Shown piece after piece: positions 8,246-21,378 of a stretch of 64,000 bases of DNA; within the stretch, counting starts at the first letter, position 1; each line of letters opens with the position of its first letter. The notes under the pieces are model-generated. The model was not told the DNA's origin. It made no database searches and saw only the letters and a program-made list of their open reading frames with translations. The stretch is from NCBI RefSeq assembly GCF_030272615.1, contig NC_081413.1:143754476-143818475 (forward strand), in the 5' to 3' direction. The translations under genes were made by a program, and so were the position numbers. Origin of the DNA: Cryptomeria japonica (Eukaryota > Streptophyta > Pinopsida > Cupressales > Cupressaceae).

Positions 8246-10067
8246 TAATTTATTTTTTATGTCAAGCTTTTTGTTTCTGGTGTACGTTGTGTAGAACACA
8301 AATTTACTACTGAGAGGGGGGGGGGGGGAGGGGGTGAATTAGTAGCAAATAAAACTTAACTCTTATCAATTAATTCTTTTGAATAACTTATTCAAAGCTT
8401 ATAAACTTAATTCTGAAACGAAACACCAAATTGAAATCTGAAAGATGCACCATACAAAGAAACCAATGCACAAAAGATTACGTGGAAACCCAAGATGGGA
8501 AAACCAGGGTGAGAAAAGCTGCTAGGAGATACTGTCCTAATCCATCCTGACAGTTAAAACTTCAATTACAATGTTTAAGGGCACCGACACCAAGGAGTCA
8601 CCAAACCCCTATTCTAAGAGCACCAACTCTTTCAATTATAACCTTCTTATTTTGAGCACCAGCTCAGAATCTTTGTGATACCAATCACAATCAAAAGAAC
8701 ATTACACAAGTATGTTGTTATAGATCTATGAAATTAAATTCTTCAGTTACAATTTGTATGATAGATAAACCAAAAGATTATTCACTCAGTGCCATCATCC
8801 TTCAGACCTGTTTTATGTATTATCACAGTGACAGTCTGCAAATAGTTCTTCACAACTACGTATTATTGATTAACTTCCAATGACCTGCTTATACAATCTC
8901 AAAACAAGTTTATCAAAGAGGTATTTACCGTTTTAAGTGACTGTTTCTGTTTACCTTTTCATTTGAATTGATTCTTAAAGCACTGATTTCAACTTACAAA
9001 ACAAAATACTCACAGCACCTTATTGTTACTGCCTTACATTCTCATTGCAGTCCTGTTCACAACACCTTACTACTTGTCTAGCATTCGCATTGCAGTCCAG
9101 TCTTCGTTAGTCAAATATCTTAGTCTCTTCTTTTATCGACCTCTTCACTCTTAGAATAAATTCAGAATTCATGCTTCTCCTAACACATCCACACTAACTC
9201 CAAACAATGCTACTGCAACTTATAAATCAATCCCCAATCGGTTGATGGTTACCAATTAGTTTAGAGGTAGTTTGTAATTGTCCAAGTAGTTAAGTCTTAA
9301 CCATCAAACAACTATTGAATCATTCATTTTTTGTTATGAAACAATGTAACTTACACAAATAAGAGCTACCACCAATTCTAATTGTTCAACCAGAATTCAA
9401 ATTAATACACCTCAAACTTCGAAGCCCTTAAACCAAACTGAAGCGCCCTTATTTGAAGCCATTCTGCACACAAAACTTCGCAAATGATCTCATTGCCATT
9501 GCTAATATATATCTCAAACCGATGAGTAAGATTTCAATTGCCATAACTTATAGAAGGCATGAATCCAATTCACAAACCTGATACATACAATTTGACGTGG
9601 AACTCAAATTACAAATCTGAATTCAACGATACATATAGTTTGGCATGAGCATCCAACCCAATATTCGGTAGGGACAAACACATTCAACCTTTTCATTGTC
9701 TATGGAGAAAAATGCAATCAGATTGAAGGTGTAGAGTAGAAAATTGCATACACCTATGCAATTCCACCTACAATTTTGCATCCACTTTAGTGTCCACTCC
9801 CCTTGCATTTGAGTAGGCTCATTTCAGCCTTGCATCAGCCTTTTCCCTCTCAGGATGCTCAGGACACCTTTTTTGGCAACTATCTTTCAGCTTTAGTTTT
9901 GCATTAGCCATGTGTTTCTCTTGCTGCTTGTCGTTTTTTAGAGTGATTTGTCTAGACGCTAGCGCGTCGTGCGGACGTGAGCCACCCATTCGTCTCGTGA
10001 CATCCTAACGTTCAAATATCGGTTCTGGACGTTTTTCCACTTGTCGCCTATCTTGGTCAGTGGAAAA
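8246..10067. other. Unclassified dispersed-repeat sequence
   Basis: No coding region was found. A run of 13 G followed by AGGGGGTGAATTAG (8316-8340) looks like the polypurine tract that borders some plant retroelements, and is followed by ACGTGGAAACCC (8480) and a run of GCACCGAC/CACCAACTC phrases. The right part has a compact GC-rich inverted repeat GACGC-TAGC-GCGTC (9955-9968). I cannot assign a family. Confidence 0.4.
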
Positions 10068-11105
10068 TGTTGATGTGGCTAGAGTCAGATTACCAATTCT
10101 CTCCAGTCAACACATAATAGAATGTTGAGTATCATATCCTCTTGCGTAAGGAAATCCCTAATTCTGTTTTAGATGATCAAAGGGTGTAACCTCAAGGTTC
10201 CAAATGTCAGGTCTTGACTGCGAGATAGCTTAGCGATTGATTTGTTTTGTTGGTAACTGTTATCACAAAAGCTTGCACCCTTGCTGAGCTATAACTCAAC
10301 AACCTTGTGAAACATGGTAACAACCCCGAAGTGTGGGACCTTGCGCAAGGGGCTTGAATCTCTGGAGAACGCTGACCTCCTTCTCAATCCAGGTGCAGGT
10401 GTTGAACCAACTCAACACTTCAAAACTTACTCCTAAGCCTATCCTAACAACTTGCAGAGGAAAAGAGAAGAGAGAAATGCTTAAAATAAAAGGAGGTGAT
10501 GCACCAAGAAGAGATTGTTTTATCCCTACCTGAAATGACACAAAGAATCAACTGAAATACCCAGGAGATGCACAAACTTCAGTTGTATGAGTGACCCCAA
10601 TGCATGTATGGAGGTTAGAATTTGCTAAAAGTCAAGAGGGGAGAAGGTTTCCCACAAGTCACACTCAGAAATAAATTAATACAGCATATATGAGAGAAGA
10701 GCCACAAAACATACACCTATGATGAAGGTAAGGAAACATACACAACATACATAAGTTGAAGGAAGGTAAGAATGGTGATTTCAATTCATTATAAGGCCAA
10801 TGGCCAAACTTATAGTTGCAAAAATGCAAGATAAATACAAGAGAAGTGAAAGAGCATAGAATAGCTCAAGCTGGCAGGGAGAGAACCCTTTACAATGAGG
10901 CTTAACAACCTTTATATAGAAAATTGGTTACAAGAGTGATCATGACCCTTGTGTGTGAAGGGAAATGTTAGTCTGGGAGTGCATGCACTTGACTTCTGTA
11001 CATGCAAGCCAACTAGCCATACCCTGAAAATGCAACCCTGAGAAGGGTGGATTGACTGACCTTCCAAAGTCAGAGCATGTAGACATGACATAAGTTACCA
11101 CAACA
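10068..11105 (-). mobile_element. Short member of the TGTTG...CAACA family, uncertain right end
   Basis: The left end TGTTGATGTGGC and the next 200 bases (CTATTCTGTTTTAG-like and CTCAAGGTTCCAAATGTCAGG) match the 3' part of the units at 21379 and 21779. The minus-strand TATA CTATATAAAGG is at 10909-10919, about 840 bp from the end as in its relatives. CCACAACA at 11098-11105 could be the other end. Flanks are GAAAA and AGCAT, so there is no TSD, and the unit may be rearranged or truncated. It abuts and cuts the gypsy gag to its right. Confidence 0.5.
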
Positions 11106-12009
11106 AGCATGGCCCTGTACCTCTCTTGATGGAAATCCTGCCAAAAACATTAAATGCTCTAAATTTAACCTTCAAGCCCTTGGTATCAAACCTTTCAATG
11201 AGCTTGTTGGTGAAATCAGCATATGTGGTTATCAAGTTATGACCAAGGGTGACCAACCCATGGTACCACCATTCGTGAGCAACATGATCCAAGTGCAAAG
11301 TGGCAAACTTGATGGCGTCTTCTTCGGGCATAGGCCTCAAGGACAAATAATTGTCCAACTTCTGCACCCATGCTCTAGCTGTACTCTTATTGCTTCCATC
11401 AAAATGTGCCAGTCACCCTTCCAAGAGCTTGTTGATAATCTCTTGGGGTAGAAAATCGGTTGTCATTCCTCCTTCCTCGCTTCATTTTTTGATTCATGAA
11501 CTTATCCAAGGTGAGGATATCTCGGATCTCTGTAGGGAGAGAAGCATAGTCCATATAGCCGTTTCTTATCTCATCAGCTGTAGGTATCTCAATTTCAGCT
11601 GGTGGTGCTTCTCTAGGTAGGAAGACGGGTTGCAGAGGTCTTGGAACTGAACCTCCACTGTTGCTCCCATTATTACTCCCATTTCCATTTCCCCCAGGAG
11701 CATTAGAAGTGCTAGCTTCCGGTCCATTGTTGGGTTGATTAGGGGTCCAACAACATTCTGGTTAAGTTTGGCCAGCAATTGAGACATCATATCTATCATG
11801 GCGGTGAACTGCCTCTCAGCCTTTTTGCCAAGAGTCTCATTTTGTTCCGCAACTTTCTCTACCATTGAATGTACTGAATCCGTAGAATCCACTTCCTTCC
11901 CTCTGTTTCTCAATACTCCTGAAAAGGTATCTTCTTCTGGCACTAAAGGAACCTGAAACTGCTGTCTCCTTTGTTCTTTGTTGTAGTAACGAACGTCTTT
12001 GTCACTCAA
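11106..12009 (-). pseudogene. Ty3/gypsy gag, broken
   Basis: The minus strand encodes a gag protein in at least two frames. The N-terminal part from Met at 12009 (MSDKDVRYYNKEQRRQQ) is about 147 codons. After a frameshift the capsid part reads ARAWVQKLDNYLSL, KFATLHLDHVAHEWWYHG and YADFTNKLIERFDTKG, the usual Retrotrans_gag pattern with its tryptophan pair. It ends abruptly at the border of the unit at 10068-11105, with no protease or pol. The start is about 60 bases after the primer-binding site, as expected. Confidence 0.85.
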
Positions 12010-12052
12010 AGAGAACTCTGATCACTCTGAATTTCACAGGCTGACAAGAAAA

Positions 12053-12067
12053 CCAGCACTGATACCA
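12053..12067 (-). other. Primer-binding site, tRNA-iMet type
   Basis: On the minus strand TGGTATCAGTGCTGG follows the LTR end ATTACA after one base. TGGTATCAGAGC is the usual plant tRNA-iMet site, so one position differs. It fixes the LTR border and the strand of the gag. Confidence 0.8.
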
Positions 12068-12068
12068 T

Positions 12069-14317
12069 TGTAATAAACCCCCTTAATTTTTTTGATTTTT
12101 CAATAGCAAGATCACAGTCACACCAATCACCCGTTAGGGTTAGAACAATGAATTCCAAACAACTGAAGGGAACCCTACACCTTTTGATCACCGAGAGCCC
12201 AAATTGGGAGGGTGAGAGCATATGGTAGTAGGGGATCGTTAGTAATAATCTGTTGAAGTGCTAAATACAATAATGGGCGGCAAGCCAGCCCCTTCCGCTT
12301 ATCCAGCGGGTGAATCAAGAAGCTTGGTGGTAAACCAGCCAAGAGAAAACTCCCAAAACACGAATCACTCTACCGCAATATTTCAGCGGGAGGACTGAGC
12401 ACACCAAACAAGCTCAACTCAACCGCTTAGGCAGCGGAAGGATCATTACAATAAATATCACTCAACTGCTTATGCAGCGGGAGGACCATTACAAACAGAT
12501 ATCACTCTACCGCTTATGCAATGGGAGGACTGAGCAACAAATATCAAAATATAGGCGGCAAGCCGGCCTCTTCCACTTTTCAATGGGAATGCTTACAATC
12601 CCGAAATGGTTAGTAGTACTACTACTTAACCTTACAATATAAAATAGAGAGATGGAATAGAGATGTCCAATGCTGTCCAATGCTGATAAATATCTTCAAA
12701 CAGTTACTAACTCCCAAAAGATCCTTCAACGTGAAACTATGAAATCCTAGGATTAATAACATGCAGAACAACAGCTTCAAGAAACTATGAAATGCTCATT
12801 TCTCTCTCCAAACTCACCCAAATCACCCCAAATCTCATTCAAATCAGCTAATCTACTCACACTACGAAGGGCACACCCAAACACCAACTTCTGGAAATCT
12901 GTAATTTTATGACAGGAAGCTGAAATGCACAACCAACAACACCAAGACACACTGAAATGCATAAAACTCACTCACTACTCACACCTAACATCCCTCAAAA
13001 CTCCCAAACTACTAATATATCGAAAATGACGAATTACAATTAGAAAAGTGACCTCCATATACCCCATTTACCACATCTTGCTTCCAAAATGCCCACACAA
13101 GAATGACGCCTAGGTTGGGAAGTTCGATTTGCAAAATAAAATTGATTACTCAAAGTTTAGTGCTGAAAACTTACAAATGCCATCGCCTCGGACATAGAAA
13201 TCCAAAGAGCAAATACCCAGAATGATAGAATCGCCTGGCCAAGAGGTACGAGCAAAATATGTTTTCAGCAACTCCGCGACCAGCAACAAGAAAACACTCC
13301 ACAATCTGCAAAACACTCACTGACAACATTGGAATTACAAGAACACAGCTAGGTACTATCTTCCAAGTATGAAACTGAGACTTAGCTAGGAAGCCACACT
13401 TCGAAGCTCAGATTTCAATTGCCAAACCGGCAGCATAACGATGCAATTTCATAAGATATCCAAATGGGAGGCCAAGCACTTGTATTTATAGGTTTTTCCC
13501 TCTGAAATTCAAATGTAAATGCTCCCAAATTCACATCTCCAATTAGCATTTCATTTACCAAAGTGGACCCAAAAATGGCACCATTCTTCAAGTCAAAACC
13601 ACGCCTAGCCAGCAAGGACCACGATTTTTGACATAGCATAAACTTTGTCAAATAAAATTAAATCTCCTTATTCAATTTTAGCGTCCCCGTTCATGACACA
13701 AATAATTCGCCTAGCAGACTTAGGAGAAATCATGTTATGCACAATTCCCAATGTCATTAACCAGTATCAAAATAATAAAAATAATTATTTTTTAAACCTT
13801 AGGATAAGGAAATAATATTTAATTAAATCACTTATGATTCCAATACTGATTATCAACAAAATCCAGGATGAAGCTGAGCAATGAAGACCACTGAATTGCT
13901 GCAGGATCAGTTACCTATCCAAACTGCTAAAAATAGAAATGCTCAATACTACCACTTACTAAAAATAGTAAGTCATGGAACACTCCTCTGATAAACATTA
14001 TCTTTGCACCCAAAGAAAGAGCTTGGAAAGCTCAGTATGACAACATCATCCAAACAACCAAACCCTAACTTAATAAAAATAGTAAGTTCTCACTTCACCA
14101 AAGAATCAAATGCATGCTATGCCACACTAGAGCTCATGAAAAACCGAGAAGGAAACCATAGACAAAATTGAAGAATTACCTCCTGGTAAACCCTAAAAAG
14201 CTCGTGTAGAACTCCACAAAAGTTGGAAACCCTAATTCTCCTTTTCAAATAGCCTACGGGTCTCCGGAATAGGCCAATGGACCACTGAATGCACATCACT
14301 GAGAAGGGGACATTACA
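12069..14317 (-). mobile_element. 5' LTR of the gypsy element, about 2.25 kb
   Basis: On the minus strand the LTR starts TGTAATGTCCCC at 14317 and ends GTTTATTACA at 12069, with matching TGTAAT/ATTACA termini. The primer-binding site follows at once. The flank at 14318-14322 is CAAAC, but the other end of this element was not found, so the TSD cannot be confirmed. It contains two clusters of short hairpins (12280-12590 and 13950-14085). It sits inside the diverged unit that continues to the right. Confidence 0.75.
12280..12590. repeat. Cluster of CCGCTTATGCAGCGG-type hairpins in the gypsy LTR
   Basis: Six copies of the theme CCGCT-loop-AGCGG, usually followed by GAGGA, occur near 12292, 12370, 12422, 12468, 12510 and 12569. 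Examples are CCGCTTAGGCAGCGGAAGG and CTGCTTATGCAGCGGGAGG. The arms are complementary; the last copies are worn. Confidence 0.75.
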
Positions 14318-16534
14318 CAAACACATAATAAGGATTGAATACTCTATCCTCTCTTGAACAAAGACTTCTCAAATGTTGAAGATTAGCAAAAAGGATCACT
14401 TGAGACAACTCCAAGGTTCTTGATGTCAGGTCTTGACGTGCTGGATAGCTTCAATGGTATGATATGATTTGTTGTACTTGTGAGGGGACTTATGTAGATG
14501 TTCTATGATTGACTCAATTCAAGTTTAATGGAATGGCGTTCCTCAAATGATGTTGCAATATCGCTCTCTTCTACTACTACTAATTTTGGATTAAAAAAGT
14601 GAAAAAGGAGTAAGGTTTAGGGATGCTACTCTAAAACTAGGAATGCAAGACAATGGATAATTTCAAGTGAGCTCAACTAAGCTTTGCTTCGACATTCTAT
14701 GAACATCTCCACAATGCTAGTGTAATCTTCTAGGAGCAGCTTGGTGATTTTCAAATCAGTACCACAAACATAGACACCTTCAAGATGAAGCATATCAATG
14801 ATGGGATCACGATTGAAGTTAAGCTTTTGGCTAAATTGAGTTCAATTGACTACACGAGATACTTCACTGTCGATGGAGTACTAGTAGTATGAACAACGAG
14901 CTTCACTCTCAATCATGCACATACATCTTTCACTCATCTAAAATATGTAAAACAAATTCTAGTCTAATTTCTTTTGTCTTTTCAAATATTAACTTCTCCC
15001 ATAAAAGGACGAAGAAACAAGCAAATGCCCCAAAACACAATAAGTCACCACCACTTCAATTATTTTATTAGTTCTACAACATCAAGCAACAGTTCTTCAA
15101 AACTCTTCTAATCAATCCCTTACAAATGAAATGAGTTGAGATTATATAGTGCTCTCAATTACAATGAATGGCCAAGATTAAATCAAAATCAAGGGCCCAA
15201 ATTTTACCACTTAAACCCTAATTAGGGTTTGTAACAACCAAAATACCCAATTATTGCAGTTTATTAAATATCAACCAATGGGAATTTGACACCCATTTGG
15301 CACAAAACGCGAGGAAAAATCCTCCAATAAAAAAAATGATGCCACATAGGATCATAACAAACTATCTTCTATAATCTTGTTGCCCTTATCCTTATCTCTT
15401 TTTGCAAATTCAATGAATCTGAACATCATGGATTCAATCTCGATTATTGGAGCCGCCGACAGGTTCTTCAATTGCTCTTCCAAGTAATTGACTACATCCA
15501 AGCTTGAGACGAAGGTTGTCTCCCAGCTTGGTCTAAAATCTTTAGTCTTGCTGGTACAGTGAATGAATGGATATCATCCAACTTCTTCTCGGAAGGTGTT
15601 TCGTCTGTTCCAAAGAAGATAGTCTTCACTTTCTCAATTAGCTGTTCGGCAACAATATCAATTCCTTCATTCTTCTGATTCTCAAGAATGATCTTGGCTT
15701 CTTCGAAGATCTTCTCATGTATCAAATTTACGGCTTGATCAACCTAGGTGCATTCATCGCTGATATCTTAAAAAATGACCTTCCTCATGTGAAGAAAATT
15801 ACACCACTGCTGGAAATTAGGTGATTGTCCATCTTTCAATATTCCTTCACTCACCAAAGTTTGTCTTGGCATGCTCTTTATTACTTGCAATATAGGTATA
15901 GTGAAGCCTTTGGTGTAAACGAAAGTATCATACGCTATCATGAGTGCTTGAATTTTTTCAAGAATCGCCATAGCTCTATCAAATATCTTCACTAACTCTC
16001 TTATGAATGCCTTTGCCCTTTTGTAAGTCTTATCGATCCAAGCATCCATCAATTGTGCTGAGGCTTTCATCTTTTCAAAATCATCAACTGCGTCTGGAAG
16101 AGGTAATGGTGGAGACGTAATTAAAGGATCATGCTGCCTCAGTGGTATCTTGAATTGCTAGAGGTGACTTCTCAATATACTATTTTCCTTCTCCAACTTC
16201 TTATTCTTCTCTACTTCCAACTTAACCATGTCATGGACTATCTTCACTGTGTCATTCCTATCTTCTAATGCTTGATCAGTGGTAGGAGGACCTAAATCAA
16301 TAGTCTCAAAGTCATACTCCTCTGTTATGATCACATCTTCGAGCTTGTCTACTCTTGGAGTAGCAATCTGAATTATTCTAGATCCTTCACCATCTCTTGT
16401 CATCTTTGACATCTTCACTCCTTTTTTCTTCTCGATTTCTTGAGTTCTATCCACGTAGCTACCTAGATCAACGAGATCCTCTTCTTCTATTATCACTTCT
16501 TTTGTTAACCTCTCTCTTTAACCACATTTTGAGT
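14318..16534 (-). mobile_element. Diverged gene-bearing unit, 3' part only
   Basis: The left part matches the 3' third of the long copies (CTCTATCCTCTCTTGAACAA, CAACTCCAAGGTTCTTGATG). It keeps the minus-strand TATA (15140-15150) and the telo-box palindrome (15213-15230) at the same spacing. The gene remnant follows. Its extreme TGTTG end is lost at the gypsy LTR border and its 5' half is lost at about 16534, where another LTR fragment begins. Confidence 0.7.
15370..16499 (-). pseudogene. C-terminal part of the element protein, diverged
   Basis: Read on the minus strand from 16496, the pieces MSKMTRDGEGSRIIQIATP, EEYDFETIDLGPPTTDQAL and VEKNKKLEKENSILRSHL align in order with MSKMIRDETGSRKLQIATP, EEYDIQTFELGPSTAEQTL and MEKNKKLGREVGAWRTYF of copy 1. 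Then DAWIDKTYKRAKAFIRELVK and FVYTKGFTIPILQVIKS match MDKSHTVAIEFVTRMMK and FAHTKDVIIPVLKVIRH. Stops and a frameshift break it near 15770 and 16160. Large sequence divergence with the same motif order shows that the C-terminal helical part belongs to an old protein family. Confidence 0.75.
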
Positions 16535-16901
16535 AGTTGTCGGAACTTATTAAAAATAGCAAGTTCAGAAAAGTCTTTAGATCTAGTTGCATGTCACACC
16601 ATTGCGAAGCTCTCTGAAAACCCAGGAAAACCTCGAAAAATGAGTTGTCCTCGTTTACTAAAAATAGTAAATATACCAAACTCCATTGATTGCTATGCAT
16701 GTACCATCATTGCAAGACTTTCCGAAAACCTAGAAGGAATCCAGAATCAAAACTGTAAAACTCCAGCATGCAAGCCACCAGAATTGCCAAAACATCCTCC
16801 TAGAAAATAGGAAACCCTAATTATGCCTCTGACTAACCAACGAGTCTCGAGATTGGCCGACAATTCCCAAAACAAAATAGAGTGGAAAAGGGGACATCAC
16901 A
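16535..16901 (-). mobile_element. Gypsy LTR fragment (LTR start)
   Basis: The minus strand begins TGTGATGTCCCC at 16901, like the LTR at 14317 and the one at 54039. It contains two hairpins of the TTACTAAAAATAGTAA type (near 16545 and 16656), also seen in the LTR at 12069-14317. It is truncated at its left side where the diverged unit starts. Confidence 0.55.
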
Positions 16902-18929
16902 TAAGGGACCCATTTTCCAATGCCCAACCTTGAGGAGTTATATTTTATTAAAATTTGACTTTATGAATTTAATAAAAAGCCCATGATTTGGATGCCAACT
17001 TTGGGAGGAGCATAATTTTATTGAAAATTAATTTTAATTCATTAAAGTGCATGGGAAAAACCCTAATTAGGGTGTCGGCTTTTGAGGAAGCATAAAGTAA
17101 CATTTTGGTTTCATTTTTGAACATCTTACATTCATTTTTACATCAACAAATTGGGATTTGAGCTCTGGAGATGAATTTCAGCAGCAGATCAGACTTCTAG
17201 GAACGGAAACTCCTTGGAGATAGGTGAATTGGATGAAACCTTAGTTCAAAATTGAGGGAATCCATACAAGGTTTCTATTGGTGCTTCAAAAGACATTTCT
17301 TTCAACAAATTTCAGAGTATATTGCGAATTTTGGAGGGTTTGGAATCACCCTAGGGCAGCCGCTTCATTCTTAGAGCCATCCATACCATTTCCATAGCTG
17401 CTCGTACCATCCGACAAGCTCCAGGTTGCACATCATAGCCGTACCAGCCAAGAAAGGGTTTGGATCTTGTGCAAACTTTATTGTTAGCATCTTCCAGTAG
17501 TGATATGGTGATTTCTACAAGCTACGAGAGTTGATTTTGATTCAGATTATGTTTTGTCAATAAATTGAATAATCTTGCCTCGAGGCCAGGTGTGGGGCTT
17601 AGCAGTTCCCCAGTTTCTTCTAGTATTTGTTTTTGGAAATTATTGTAGAAGCAAATAAAGCCCTTTGGAGTCATCTTCGATTGTTGGGAGCTCATAGATT
17701 GTGTTATCTTGAAAATTCATCAATAAAATCTCCTCCTGGTTGAGTGCTAGACTCCTGGTATGCAAATAGTTGCTGTGGTGAATTAGTTTCTTAATTCTGA
17801 AATTATTATCTTGCTGTTCAAAAAATCAAAATTCTAAATTTATTTATCAATCATTAATATTTCTACATTTTGAGTTCAAAAGTATTGTTTCATTGGCATA
17901 CGTTCATGATAAACCCTTATGCAATCATTGGTAACAAAACCCAAGCAAAAACCTCAGAAAAACCATCCTAAAACCTTCAATCAGCAACGTTGAAATCAGA
18001 AAAATTTAGTTTAGATTAGCTGGGGATTTTTCATTTTAGTTATGCAATGACCAATTTAGCAAATGGATATTAAGAATGCATTGTTTAGTAAAATTTTGTT
18101 GAAAATATTTGTTTCAACCTTTGGTTTCATTCATTACAAAAAGGAACAAACATCTTGCTTCTAAATCAGAAAAAAATATTGAAACGATCATTTATAGAAT
18201 AGTATTATCAAAATCTAATTTTTTTAGATGAAGATTCTACTTGTACTTGTAACCAACTAATCATTTTTTCAAGAACAATGCTAGTGGCATGACTATTGTA
18301 GGTTTGTATTTAAATGCCTTGACAATTGCTAGTAGCAACATTAATTGGTTTCTTCTATTAAGAAAACAAATTTATAGGAAAACAAGTTTGACAAATGCTA
18401 GTATTTTGATTTCTTAATCTCAGTATAGCTAAATTCAATATGTTTGATTGCAAATCTATTTTTAATCCTTGTTAGTTTGGTATCAAATTGTTTAATGATA
18501 CAAATACTAACTTCATTGATTCTATTTTATAATGATAATTAATTATAAATTTAAATTATCTTATTAATAATTGTTTTAACGTTGATTTAGCCATACATTA
18601 AGTTTTATGTTTTAAATATAAACCCTAAATTACTCATTTAAAGTTGCTAAGAGGATTATCCCTTATCTTAAAGGGACTTTAGTATTGGCATATTGCCTAT
18701 ATTTTGACTGAGCTAGTTATCAAAATAGTTCAAGCCAATCCGAATGTGATTATTGTCTTTCATTAGGATTTAGCACAATTTCATGGAATAGTTAGAAGCA
18801 GTACACTCTAGTGTTATCTCCTAGAAATAATGAATGTAGAGGATGTAATCATTCTGCAAAGGAAGCCAGAAAGGATGTAAAAATGCTTCAAAGGAAGCCT
18901 TTTCAGATTAGGGATACTTAGAAATTATT
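16902..18929. other. Unclassified, LTR-like sequence
   Basis: No coding region. It carries AAACCCTAATTAGGG (17058-17072) and AATAAA (17722-17727) in the plus direction, which could be the promoter and R regions of a solo LTR, but I could not find both ends. The stretch 18000-18780 is AT-rich without recognisable features. Confidence 0.3.
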
Positions 18930-19254
18930 CTCATCTCTATATTTTGTGACTATCAAAGCATCATTGCCCCTTTGGCATAGAAGATTTCTTGCAGATATGG
19001 GACATTCAGAAATTCAAATTATTCCTATTCCTATATTTTGTGACAATCAAAACGTCATTGCCTTAACAAAGAATCCCATTTTTTATGTAAGGACAGTGCA
19101 CCGAGGCTCAACATCACTTCTAATGGTAAGTCCATAGAGACAATTAAATACTTCTTTAATTCTATCCTACTCAAAAGAACATAGTTGATACTTTCATCAA
19201 GCCATTGTGTTGAAGAAAAAAATATACTACTAAATTGACATCAAGAGGGAGAAT
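18930..19254 (+). pseudogene. Ty1/copia RNase H relic with polypurine tract
   Basis: The frame 18946-19137 reads WHRRFLADMGHSEIQ and IFCDNQNVIALTKNP, the C-terminal RNase H region of copia polyproteins. After a frameshift come TQKNIVDTFIKP (usually ADIFTKPL) and, at 19240-19254, ATCAAGAGGGAGAAT, a typical copia polypurine tract. The sequence TGGGTAATAAG at 19255 should be the start of the 3' LTR. The rest of the element was not found. Confidence 0.7.
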
Positions 19255-21378
19255 TGGGTAATAAGATCTCCTCCCTTTTTTGTTTGGTAACCCCCAAATT
19301 AAGATTAAGAACCTTTATTTGGGTTACTTTATGGTCCTAATGGTAGTCTAAATTTGTATGTTTTATTCTCATTTGAATATGATAAGGGAATTTGTGAGGT
19401 GTGACTTAAATTCTACCCCTCTTTTGTACTTTTTGAAGGGAATCTGGGAGTAACAATTCATATGTAATCCCTACGGCACTTTTCAGACTTTCCACTTACC
19501 TCGTTGGGATTAGGACACTTGGCATGTACTGATGGATTTAGTGACTTCTTTGACGCCTTTGTTCAATTTATAGATTTATTTCCTATCATATCATTATTGA
19601 AGTCTATTCTTGTTATCTATTCTCTCTAAACTCTACTCTTCTTAAAGATCGTTATTTGGAGAATAGAGTTTTTAGGCAACATTCATTAATTCACGTAGGC
19701 TTTTTATTATTGAAATGGCTTTCACTTTTTGAAAATTTGTGTCTACATTTTCATGTTTTGGTTTTCTCTTAAGCTATTATTAAGACTTATGAATACATTT
19801 ATTTTATTATTTATGATAAAAAAATTTAGTTTAAGTTCTTGCAATCTGTTATCTCTCAATATTTTGAGTTTTCTTATCTTGGTTGACTTCATTGTTCTCA
19901 ACATTTTGAATATAAGGAAAAAATTACCGGTGCCAATGATATTGGATAAAGGCATATGATTTTATTGATGATAATTATAACATAAACATTAAAGTAAACA
20001 TAATAAATGTAAGAACACTTCAAATGAGTTAAGAAAGTAAATGAGTGTACACCATCAAGGATTTTCTCATTAATTTAAGATTACTGATTATAGTGCTACA
20101 GCATAGTGCTTTTCTACAAATTTCAACTTCAAAGTTACCCTTAAAATTAATTACACACTACAAAATGCAAATGTTAAGTTACAAAGTAACATAAAGCAGG
20201 TGAAGCCAATAAGGCTAGCTGCTATGAAATATGATCAACTATGGAGCTGCGATTCCTCATGTTTTTGCAATGGATTATACCTGATGAAGTGATGCTAGAT
20301 CATCAAGCATTTTTATATGAACAAGGTAGATAGATTAGATTGCCTTATACTAGCTGGATGTGATCATATGCAAAATAAACTAGATTGCTTATAATCAATT
20401 AGTTTAGTCATCCACTAAGTTACACCATTATTCACTGCTCAATAATAGAATACAAAGGCCTTCATCTTCCCAATCTGATGTAAAACCAATATAAAGGAAT
20501 TTGTTGATGTTTACTCAATCCTCATGCTATGGTTCAACGTTGCAAATTGGTAGATAGGAGAAATAGCAAGGTACCATGTTTCTCATGAAGACCAAACACT
20601 CTGCCATCTCCATATCCTGAAACATTGCTTACGACAGAGATCTGGTTTTTATAGTGTTCAGAACATTCTATATGGCCACCATCATAAAACCTTTTCCAAG
20701 AGGTGCATGGCTAATGACATAGTTCACACGAGTCATACCTTCTTCCATTGAGTTCATCACAATCTAAACTCAACAGTTAAAGGGAGTCAAAGGAATTACA
20801 ATTTAGTACTATATGTCCTCCCAAACAGAGATATCTTCCTACTCTCAATCATGAATTCTAACAAAATAAAGAATAAACAGAGGAGCCCTTAAAATCACCA
20901 TAACACAAGACAAAGTAAACAAAGGGTACAAAACAATCTCGTAAAGGATTACAATATAATTCCTAGTGTTGAAGCTTCAACATTCTGCCCAAGGCTATTT
21001 TAATTCAGTTGTTCTTCATCAAACACTTTGGCCATCATAAAGATACCAAAATCATTCAGCACTCGGGAAACCCTAACAACCAATATGTTTTGTTGCTGCA
21101 AAAATCAAAGCACCAAAATGTGGAAATGAGCAAAAAAAAGTTGACAGTTTACAACCTTTAAAGGGAAAAATGGATAATATCAGAAAAATTTGGTCAAAAT
21201 AGTGATCAACAATTTTTTCTTGAAAACATCACTCTGCAGTATCTGATATTTTCTGAATTCCAGGATATCCCAATATCTGCTTTTATGATTACATCAATGC
21301 AGAAAATAAAAAAGGGGATAGATCAACACTGGCAGCTGGGTGGGCCCTTTCTCATCAACAATAATTGGAAGTGAAGCC
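19255..21378. other. Probable copia 3' LTR start and unclassified sequence
   Basis: The first few hundred bases follow the copia polypurine tract and are probably its 3' LTR; the right end could not be set. From about 20000 to 21378 I see only AT-rich sequence with short ORFs that resemble nothing known. Confidence 0.3.

Noticed and set aside
8316-8340. Telomere-like or quadruplex-forming array
   Set aside because: It is one G run without a telomeric repeat unit; a worn polypurine tract is the simpler reading.
10063-11110. Target-site duplication of the unit 10068-11105
   Set aside because: The flanks GAAAA and AGCAT differ, so the unit is probably rearranged or its right end is misplaced.
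12053-12067. tRNA gene
   Set aside because: Only the 15 bases complementary to a tRNA 3' end are present, next to an LTR end, as expected of a primer-binding site.
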